Source of the DNA: DAOVQB01 sp023128935
GTDB taxonomy: Bacteria > Eisenbacteria > RBG-16-71-46 > CAIMUX01 > WJJG01
Direction: 5' to 3'
NCBI GenBank assembly: GCA_030628905.1
Contig: DAOVQB010000176.1
Location: 1-9,307, forward strand
Length of the DNA stretch: 9,307 nucleotides
In this document: one piece after another, positions 1-4,655 of the stretch
Numbering within the stretch: the stretch's first letter is position 1
Layout of the letters: each line of letters opens with the position of its first letter
Made by a program: the position numbers and the translations under genes
The notes under the pieces: model-generated
Told to the model about the DNA's origin: nothing
The model's input: only the letters and a program-made list of their open reading frames with translations
Database searches by the model: none

Positions 1-596
1 AAGTGGTTCATCGTGCCGGTGGCCGAGCTGTTGTAAGTCTCGGGCATGGTTTCCTTGGGTACCACGCCGTACTTCTGCACCAAATCGACGAAGTAGGTCC
101 ACCAACCGCCGTCTCCCAAGGGACTGTCGATGATGATCTCCACGCGGCGATCATCGAGCGGCTGGTCGGCGTAGTCGATCATCTCCTGCAGGAACTTGTT
201 GGCTTTTTCAAGCTTGTCCCAGAACTGGAGGTAGCACTCGGAGAACTCGAAGCTCTTAAGACCGAATCTCTTGATGACCTGCGGACGCAGCGTGTTGAAC
301 CCAGCGAACATCCAGCAACGCCCAGAACCCTTCTGATTGGTCACGTCACCGGACTTGATGCGGTGGTTGATGATGCCGTCGTGGGAGATGTACTTAGCGC
401 GATTGAGGGCCACGTCCTTTATGCTGCCGTTGGCGACGATGTCGGCGATCGCCTGCTCGGCGGGCGTAAGGCGCGTTTCCTGGAGCTTGCGGGCGAACTC
501 AGGAGAGATACCACCGGTTCCATCAGCGGGTGCGTCTGGCGCGATAACAAGTACGGCCGCCAGGGTGAGGAAAACGGTAAAACGAACTTGAGTCAT
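1..596 (-). CDS. pepC: Secreted bleomycin hydrolase / aminopeptidase C (peptidase C1B), 5' part only
   Basis: This papain-fold cysteine exopeptidase removes N-terminal residues from peptides. I read it by translating the minus strand from ATG 596-594: 198 complete codons lie in the window and the rest runs off the left edge. Residues 1-24 form a signal peptide (short basic start, hydrophobic core TVFLTLAAVLVIA, then a DAPA cleavage region), so the enzyme is exported although many family members are cytoplasmic. Residues 87-97, NQKGSGRCWMF, are the C1B active-site block, with oxyanion Gln88 and catalytic Cys94. Further family stretches are FWDKLEKANKF, SPLGDGGWW and KYGVVPKETMPETYNSS. The catalytic His and Asn would lie beyond the window. 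An AAAGGA ribosome-binding site (605-610) lies 8 nt before the ATG. The gene is divergent from all other genes here. The family call is firm; the substrate is not known. Confidence 0.93.
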   Translation of the reverse strand, partial: MTQVRFTVFLTLAAVLVIAPDAPADGTGGISPEFARKLQETRLTPAEQAIADIVANGSIKDVALNRAKYISHDGIINHRIKSGDVTNQKGSGRCWMFAGFNTLRPQVIKRFGLKSFEFSECYLQFWDKLEKANKFLQEMIDYADQPLDDRRVEIIIDSPLGDGGWWTYFVDLVQKYGVVPKETMPETYNSSATGTMNH

Positions 597-614
597 GCAA
601 CGAGTCCTTTCTAT

Positions 615-652
615 GGAGGAACAACTGCACATCGGAGGAACAACTGCACATC
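615..652. repeat. Perfect 19-bp tandem duplication in the aminopeptidase leader
   Basis: The unit GGAGGAACAACTGCACATC occurs twice head to tail with no mismatch (615-633 and 634-652). The two copies lie between the TATAAT box and the ribosome-binding site of the divergent aminopeptidase gene, so they would be transcribed as part of its leader. On the plus strand each copy starts with GGAGGA, which looks like a ribosome-binding site but has no ORF behind it. It could be a two-site operator or a chance duplication. Confidence 0.9.
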
Positions 653-662
653 GAACAAGGCT

Positions 663-668
663 ATTATA
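663..668 (-). promoter_or_regulatory. TATAAT -10 box for the aminopeptidase gene
   Basis: Read on the minus strand, these bases are a perfect TATAAT. No good TTGACA-like hexamer is found 16-19 bp upstream, and there is no TGn extension, so the call rests on the -10 box and its position. Transcription would start near 656 and give a leader of about 60 nt, which contains the 19-bp tandem repeat and the AAAGGA ribosome-binding site. Confidence 0.4.
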
Positions 669-894
669 GCGGGAAACAGAAAGAAGGAGCGAATAGGTTG
701 TGGTGGGAACTCAAATGGTCAAGACATGTGGCGGAACTGCAACTGTTGCGCTGCCTTGAAGATAGAGACATGCGGCTGCTACCCGCTAGGGTCCAAGGAA
801 ATATCTTGGGCCGAAAGCTGGACCCGTGAAGGCGCGCGCAGGTCTTCCTGTCTGCTTCCTTGTGGTGCAGGAGGTTCTACGGTAGGCGGCGTCC
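669..894. other. Gene-free stretch between the aminopeptidase promoter and the nucleotidyltransferase relic
   Basis: No convincing gene was found. One frame is open from a TTG at 698 to TGA 827-829, with GGAG 8 nt before it. Its 43 residues resemble nothing I recognise and may be the tail of a gene lost with the relic next door. There is no RNA gene or mobile-element end. Confidence 0.4.
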
Positions 895-1026
895 ATGAAC
901 GAGCAGCTCGAGTTCCTGAAATCAGCTGTGTCTCGGTTGGATTCAGCGGGCATTCCGTACATGCTGGAGGATTGGGCTGGCCGCCATAATCTGAGTGACA
1001 TGTTGGACGAGGTGCGACCCAGATGA
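895..1026 (+). pseudogene. Relic of a nucleotidyltransferase (AbiEii/DUF6036-like) gene with its centre deleted
   Basis: A 43-codon reading frame starts at ATG 895 and stops at TGA 1024-1026. Its first 23 residues (MNEQLEFLKSAVSRLDSAGIPYM by position) match the usual N-terminus of small nucleotidyltransferases related to AbiEii-type toxins. Its last 20 residues (LEDWAGRHNLSDMLDEVR and two more) match their usual C-terminus. The intervening catalytic core, normally carrying a GS motif and a D-x-D metal site, is absent. The simplest explanation is one in-frame internal deletion joining the two ends at codons 23/24. No good ribosome-binding site precedes the ATG: AGGAGG lies about 19 nt away. 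The family match is from memory of the sequence pattern, so it is less certain than the other gene calls. The product cannot be a working enzyme. Confidence 0.55.
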
Positions 1027-1162
1027 GCCATACCGGTACAGCGGTCTGAGGCCACACGCCTGACTTCGAACCTAACGAGGCCTTGCCGACTTGAGTTGCG
1101 CGGGAAGGCGTCAGGAGCGATTCCACTGGACAACCAGATGCAGGGGACGCACGGTTGCTCGC
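1027..1162. other. Spacer before the AEC permease
   Basis: The stretch contains no reading frame worth calling. A loose dyad, CCTGAC (1059-1064) with GTCAGG (1110-1115), is too short and too far apart to interpret. Any promoter for the permease should lie here, but no clear sigma-70 or sigma-54 pair was seen. Confidence 0.35.
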
Positions 1163-2089
1163 ATGAACGTGCTCAATATCATGCTGCCGGTCTTCCTGGT
1201 GATCGGCTTGGGGTATGGTCTCCGCCTGCTCGGCTTCATCCGCGAGGACACAAACGCGTGGCTCTCCAGGCTCGTCTTCTACGTGGCTGCACCGTTGCTG
1301 CTCTTTTACAGCACGGCGCAGAACTCGTTCGACTGGGGAACCGGCATCCCCATGCTGTTGGCGATTGGGGGCATGACAGTTCTGGTGACAGTTGTTGTCT
1401 ATGCCGGCAGCGCCCGGCTCACGCCGGCACGACGGGGCGTTTTGACGCAGGGTGCTCTGCGCAGCAACATAGTCTTCGTTGGCCTCCCTGTCGTCCTCTA
1501 CGCTTACGGGGAACCGGCGCTTGGCCCGGCATCCATCCTGATCGGCTTTATGGTGGTGGTCGATAACCTTCTAGCGGTTCTCGTCCTAACCCTGCCCCAT
1601 CAACAGCATAGCGTTCGCGATCCAAATCTCTGGGTGAATACTGCTCTGCGGATTGCAAAGAATCCGCTGATCTGGGGCTGTGGCGGGGGATTCCTCTACT
1701 CGCTGCTGGGCATCGGTCTGCCGGTCAGCATCGATCGTTCGCTGGCGTTAATCGGAAGGACGGCGGCGCCACTGGGGCTGCTCTGTGTAGGTGCGAGTCT
1801 GGAGTTCCGCAAGCTCCGCTCGGATATACCCGGGACGGCAGTGGCCGCGATCATCAAGCTCATCCTCTACCCGGCGCTGATCTTCGGCACGTTGCGCAAA
1901 CTCGGTCTGGAAGGGATCGATCTCGGTGTACCCGTTATGATCATGGCCTGCCCCACGGCAGTAGTCAGCTACATCATGGCCCGGGAGATGCAAGGTGATC
2001 CGCAGCTCGGAGCTGCAATCGTCATTGGCACGACTGTGGCATCGATGATTACACTGCTGGCGTGGTTGACGTTCTTGGGGGTGGGGTGA
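1163..2089 (+). CDS. AEC (auxin efflux carrier) family permease
   Basis: This is an inner-membrane secondary transporter of 308 residues, the usual length for the family. About ten hydrophobic segments are visible, near residues 3-22, 34-52, 57-80, 95-113, 115-140, 163-184, 190-210, 222-243, 252-273 and 281-304, in a five-plus-five layout with a longer polar stretch in the middle. Family-like features are the N-terminal LPVFLVIGLGYGLRLLG, the VVDNLLAVLVL helix, APLGLLCVGASL, and the closing P-T-A-VV-x-Y-I-MA then GTTVASMITL pattern. I chose ATG 1163 because the family N-terminus begins there; the frame is open further upstream to 1091, but that part looks non-coding. The nearest ribosome-binding site, AGGGGA (1142-1147), is far away at 15 nt, so translation may be weak. 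Members move malate, malonate or other organic acids, and plant auxin; the substrate here cannot be read from the sequence. Confidence 0.93.
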   Translation: MNVLNIMLPVFLVIGLGYGLRLLGFIREDTNAWLSRLVFYVAAPLLLFYSTAQNSFDWGTGIPMLLAIGGMTVLVTVVVYAGSARLTPARRGVLTQGALRSNIVFVGLPVVLYAYGEPALGPASILIGFMVVVDNLLAVLVLTLPHQQHSVRDPNLWVNTALRIAKNPLIWGCGGGFLYSLLGIGLPVSIDRSLALIGRTAAPLGLLCVGASLEFRKLRSDIPGTAVAAIIKLILYPALIFGTLRKLGLEGIDLGVPVMIMACPTAVVSYIMAREMQGDPQLGAAIVIGTTVASMITLLAWLTFLGVG

Positions 2090-2415
2090 GGGTGATCTTG
2101 ATGAGCTTGCCCGGGAAGGTCTGCCGCAACCCCAGCGTGCCATCCGGTATGAAGCCCATAGTGGCATGGGAACCTGTTACTGGTCCCGGCCACTTTGCCC
2201 CCATGATCCTTGAGGGTTGCCGCGGTTGTGCGCGGCCCCGATAATGCCCCGGGGCCGACTGGGTCCATTTTGTACGAACCCAAGCCGGACTAGCCCAGAT
2301 TTCTCTCCGAGCATTGACGAAGGTGAGTGCGCATGAGATGCGCGCAGTGCAGCAGATGTCGGGTGAGGAATTTGGGCTGGCCCCTGGTTCTGCGATCCGA
2401 TCACGGGAGGGCTTG
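2090..2415. other. Spacer between the AEC permease and the symporter
   Basis: This 326-bp stretch holds one strong hairpin (2233-2257) and no gene I can support. A short plus-strand frame (to 2244) overlaps the end of the permease and has no family features. A frame continuous with the symporter opens at TTG 2314, but its extra 34 residues are polar and unlike the family's start. Confidence 0.5.
2233..2257 (+). terminator. GC-rich hairpin downstream of the AEC permease, possible terminator
   Basis: CGGCCCCG (2233-2240) and CGGGGCCG (2250-2257) are exact reverse complements with a 9-nt loop, forming a strong 8-bp stem. It lies 143 nt after the permease stop. There is no T-run directly after it; the nearest is TTTT about 12 nt later. 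If it ends transcription, it is not a textbook intrinsic terminator. It separates the permease from the symporter transcript at best tentatively. Confidence 0.35.
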
Positions 2416-3855
2416 ATGGATTTCGCGACGGTGGTCAGTACGGTCGATGGCTGGATTTGGGGTCACTTCATGATGTTCGTGCTGGTGGGCACGGGCATCT
2501 ATCTGACGATCCGCATGCGCTTCATTCAAGTGCGGCTGTTCAAGCACGGTTGGTCCCTGATCTCCGGCAGATGGGATGATCCCAAGGACCGTGGGGAGAC
2601 GACCCATCTCCAAGCCCTATCGACTGCCCTCTCGGCCACAATTGGCACGGGCAACATCGCAGGCGTTGCGACAGCGCTGGTAGCAGGCGGCCCGGGCGCG
2701 GTCTTCTGGATGTGGGTAACCGGCCTGGTCGGGATGTGCACGAAGGGCGTCGGCAGCATTCTCTCCCAGCGCTATCGGGAGATCGATGCCGAGGGGGTCG
2801 TCGCCGGCGGGCCGATGTATTATCTGCGCGATGGTCTGCGTGCGCCCTGGCTCGGTTGGCTCTTTGCCTTCTTCACTGCCATAGCCGCCTTCGGTATCGG
2901 CAACATGGTGCAGGCGAATTCGGTGGCTGACCCGATATCACGTTACCTGGGGCGCGGATCCGGCTTCGAACTCGGATCCATGGGGTATGTCGCCTGGTCG
3001 AAACTGGGGATCGGCGTTGTACTGGCGGTATTGGTGGCCTTTGTGATCATCGGCGGAGTGCGCCGGATCGCACGGGTGGCGGAGAAGATCGTGCCACTGA
3101 TGGCTGTTCTATATGTCGTCTTCGCACTGATGATCCTGGCCACGCGCGTCGATGCGATCCCGGCCGCTTTCGCTGCCATTTTTCGGGGGGCTTTCTCGGC
3201 AACTGCGGTCGGCGGTGGTGTGGTTGGCTATACGTTTTCCCAAGCAATGCGCCACGGGATCGCCCGCGGGCTCTTCTCAAACGAGGCAGGGTTGGGCTCC
3301 GCTTCCATTGCCCATGCCTCTGCCAAGACGAAGGAGCCGGTGCGCGAGGGCCTGGTATCGATGCTTGGCCCGTTCATCGACACGATCACGATCTGCACAA
3401 TCACGGCACTGGTGATCATCACTAGCGGGATCCTGGGCCTAAGTGAGAACAACGGCGCGGCGCTCTCTGCCGAGGCGTTCGAAACTGGGCTGCCCGGCTT
3501 TGGTGCCCACCTGGTTTCCTTCGGACTCGTCTTCTTCGCCTTCACGACGATCATCGGTTGGAGCTACTACGGCGACCGCTCGATCTACTTTCTCTTCGGG
3601 CATCACGGGAAGCGAGCGGTGCGCACCTATCACTGGATCTACGTGGCTCTGATCCCGATCGGAGCAGCGGTCAAGCTGGAAGTGATCTGGGGCGTTGCCG
3701 ACATCTTCAACGGTCTGATGGCCTTCCCGAACCTAGTCGCGCTGATCGGACTCTCTGGGGTACTCGCCCGTATGGTGCGCGATTATGACCAGCGTCTGCC
3801 GCAAATGCGGCCCTACCGGGACCACCATGATCTTTGGTTCATGAAGTGGCGCTAG
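2416..3855 (+). CDS. Alanine/glycine:cation symporter (AGCS family)
   Basis: This inner-membrane carrier takes up alanine or glycine together with Na+ or H+. It is 479 residues long, normal for the family, with roughly ten to eleven hydrophobic helices. Diagnostic blocks are the N-terminal VDGWIWGHFMMFVLVGTGIY followed by TIRMRFIQVR, then SATIGTGNIAGVA (73-85), which lies in the unwound ion- and substrate-binding helix. The PGAVFWMWVTGLVGM block (93-107) matches the AGCS family signature, and FSNEAGLGSASIAHASA begins near residue 287. I chose ATG 2416 because GGGAGG (2405-2410) sits 5 nt before it and the family N-terminus starts there; a longer frame from TTG 2314 adds only polar residues. 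A relic of a peptide transporter follows the stop by only a few bases. With the secreted peptidases downstream it suggests uptake of released amino acids; which amino acid is not readable. Confidence 0.95.
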   Translation: MDFATVVSTVDGWIWGHFMMFVLVGTGIYLTIRMRFIQVRLFKHGWSLISGRWDDPKDRGETTHLQALSTALSATIGTGNIAGVATALVAGGPGAVFWMWVTGLVGMCTKGVGSILSQRYREIDAEGVVAGGPMYYLRDGLRAPWLGWLFAFFTAIAAFGIGNMVQANSVADPISRYLGRGSGFELGSMGYVAWSKLGIGVVLAVLVAFVIIGGVRRIARVAEKIVPLMAVLYVVFALMILATRVDAIPAAFAAIFRGAFSATAVGGGVVGYTFSQAMRHGIARGLFSNEAGLGSASIAHASAKTKEPVREGLVSMLGPFIDTITICTITALVIITSGILGLSENNGAALSAEAFETGLPGFGAHLVSFGLVFFAFTTIIGWSYYGDRSIYFLFGHHGKRAVRTYHWIYVALIPIGAAVKLEVIWGVADIFNGLMAFPNLVALIGLSGVLARMVRDYDQRLPQMRPYRDHHDLWFMKWR

Positions 3856-3863
3856 CCCGGCGC

Positions 3864-3974
3864 GTCTTCTATATCGGCTCCCACATGAGCGCCGCACTGG
3901 TGGCGGTGGGCTACATCGTCAATCTGCAGATCGCGGTGCTGATCACGTTCGGTGGAGTGATCGGCTGGGTGATC
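3864..3974 (+). pseudogene. Relic of an OPT-family oligopeptide transporter
   Basis: In the frame continuing to TGA 4014-4016, residues read GSHMSAALVAVGYIV, then a short link and FGGVIGWVI. This follows the conserved OPT-transporter pattern GS-x-x-S-x-A-L-L-G-V-G-Y-I-V-G-L-x-I-A-x-L-x-x-x-G-G-x-x-x-W. Only about 37 codons of a family normally over 600 residues long remain. The stretch starts within 10 bp of the symporter stop and ends in unrelated codons. There is an ATG at 3885, but no ribosome-binding site that would make it a gene. OPT proteins import peptides, so the relic suits a peptide-use locus that lost its transporter. Another possible reading is a chance hydrophobic ORF, but the ordered match across the block argues against it. 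Confidence 0.6.
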
Positions 3975-4051
3975 AGAGGTGGTCCCCGTGATTGCATTGG
4001 CGCGACAGGGTGTTGAATTGCTATCCGTTTGTCGTTCTGAGGGTTACGAAG

Positions 4052-4073
4052 AATTGTGCCCCGGGGCACAATT
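4052..4073. promoter_or_regulatory. Perfect 22-bp palindrome, candidate operator or hairpin
   Basis: AATTGTGCCCC (4052-4062) is followed immediately by its exact reverse complement (4063-4073), giving eleven perfect base pairs with no spacer. As DNA it is a good target for a symmetric dimeric regulator. As RNA it would form a 9-bp stem with a CCGG loop. No T-run follows, so it is not a standard terminator. It lies 36 bp beyond the end of the transporter-relic frame and about 580 bp before the protease start. Confidence 0.7.
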
Positions 4074-4174
4074 GTAGGCTCCTACAGATCTCGCGAGTGC
4101 AGGCTCCGGCCCCTCTCGCGCGAGTTCGGCAATCCTGCAACCGCGAACTCAGGTTCTTCACACCAATGAAGAAC
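4073..4174. repeat. Cluster of five further inverted repeats
   Basis: Directly after the 22-bp palindrome come TGTAGG/CCTACA with a 2-nt centre (4073-4086), the palindromes CTCGCGAG (4090-4097) and CTCGCGCGAG (4115-4124), GAGTTCG (4122-4128) with CGAACTC (4144-4150), and GTTCTTCA (4153-4160) with TGAAGAAC (4167-4174). All arms are perfect. The arrangement could be a structured RNA, a multi-site regulatory region or a decayed extragenic palindromic element. Confidence 0.6.
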
Positions 4175-4291
4175 ACAACTCCCGACACACCTGGCGGCCG
4201 GGAGGATCCAAAGACACAAGGTGACGCGCCTTGGGGGGATGAGCGTGCTTCCACCTCGGGCGAGCGGAAACCGTGGATTATAACCACTTGA
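4166..4291 (+). CDS. Doubtful small hypothetical ORF, 41 residues
   Basis: ATG 4166 opens a 41-residue frame, polar and rich in Thr, Pro, Gly and Asp (it begins MKNTTPDTPGG and ends KPWIITT). I recognise no family. No convincing ribosome-binding site lies within 12 nt, and the start codon sits inside the right arm of the GTTCTTCA/TGAAGAAC dyad. The frame is also open upstream to about 3992. It may be non-coding. Confidence 0.2.
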   Translation: MKNTTPDTPGGREDPKTQGDAPWGDERASTSGERKPWIITT

Positions 4292-4315
4292 CCAGCTTGC
4301 GTAGGAAGGCTCAAG

Positions 4316-4537
4316 ATGAACTGGGTCGCAGAAGAACCCCGAACTTTTCTGCCCACATTTGGGACGCGATCGTTTCGAGTTCGACTGCAGAAAAGAACAC
4401 AGATTAGGCCCGGCAGTGACTACTTCTGTTACGCGACCCGCAGAACGCTAGGTAGTATCGGTGGTCCCGAGCGCCATCTTTTTCTGTCGTCTGCATACGG
4501 GCACGAAGGCCTCTACGCTGTGCCATGTGCGGATTGA
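4316..4537 (+). CDS. Doubtful small hypothetical ORF, 73 residues
   Basis: The ATG at 4316 has a good ribosome-binding site, AGGAAGG (4303-4309), 6 nt before it, and the frame runs to TGA 4535-4537. The protein is basic, with no signal peptide, membrane segment or motif I recognise (for example TRSFRVRLQKRTQIRPG). It is in the same frame as the 41-residue ORF just upstream, from which it is separated by a single TGA and 24 bases. The 9-bp inverted repeat CTTTTCTGC (4344-4352) / GCAGAAAAG (4387-4395) lies within it. The start signal is its only positive evidence. Confidence 0.25.
   Translation: MNWVAEEPRTFLPTFGTRSFRVRLQKRTQIRPGSDYFCYATRRTLGSIGGPERHLFLSSAYGHEGLYAVPCAD
4344..4395. repeat. 9-bp perfect inverted repeat with 34-nt loop
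   Basis: CTTTTCTGC (4344-4352) and GCAGAAAAG (4387-4395) are exact reverse complements. The loop contains further short symmetries (GCGATCG, CGAGTTCG). The role is unknown. It lies in the leader region upstream of the protease gene. Confidence 0.5.
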
Positions 4538-4558
4538 ATAGTATCACCTGATCTATGC

Positions 4559-4587
4559 GGCGGCAGCTCCGCCAAAAAGAGCTTTGG
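4559..4587 (+). promoter_or_regulatory. Two overlapping hairpins in the protease leader
   Basis: GGCGG (4559-4563) pairs with CCGCC (4569-4573), and CCAAA (4572-4576) pairs with TTTGG (4583-4587). The two stems share bases 4572-4573, so only one can form fully at a time. They lie about 70-95 nt before the protease start codon. The stems are only 5 bp each, so chance is possible. Confidence 0.3.
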
Positions 4588-4655
4588 ACCAAATGCACCA
4601 GGAGACAACACAGCGGAAAGCAAAACCATCACCTTGGCAATGGAGGGAGGAAACA

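Larger units (their letters stand above)
3975..4655. other. Gene-poor, dyad-rich spacer before the C25 protease
   Basis: About 680 bp without a gene I can firmly support. The left part (4052-4174) is packed with inverted repeats, entered separately. The right part holds two doubtful small ORFs and two overlapping hairpins at 4559-4587. TATAAC-like bases at 4279-4284 and TAGTAT-like bases near 4454 and 4538 have no matching -35, so I do not call a promoter. The protease transcript probably starts somewhere here. Confidence 0.5.

Noticed and set aside
698..829. 43-codon frame from TTG 698
   Set aside because: Only a GGAG spacing supports it; the peptide matches nothing I know. Equal length to two other 43-codon frames is treated as coincidence.
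3..989. Long plus-strand open frame over the left end
   Set aside because: It lies antisense to the aminopeptidase gene, whose translation carries the C1B active site and a signal peptide. The plus-strand product has no recognisable domain.
4120..4150. Sigma-54 type -24/-12 promoter near the palindrome
   Set aside because: No GG and GC doublets with the required 10-bp spacing were found.
4277..4284. TATAAT/TATAAC-like boxes on both strands
   Set aside because: Neither strand has a matching -35 at a suitable distance, and no gene follows on the minus strand.
4288..4316. TTGACC with TCAAGA 17 bp later as a promoter for the protease
   Set aside because: The -10 candidate matches the consensus at only two of six positions.
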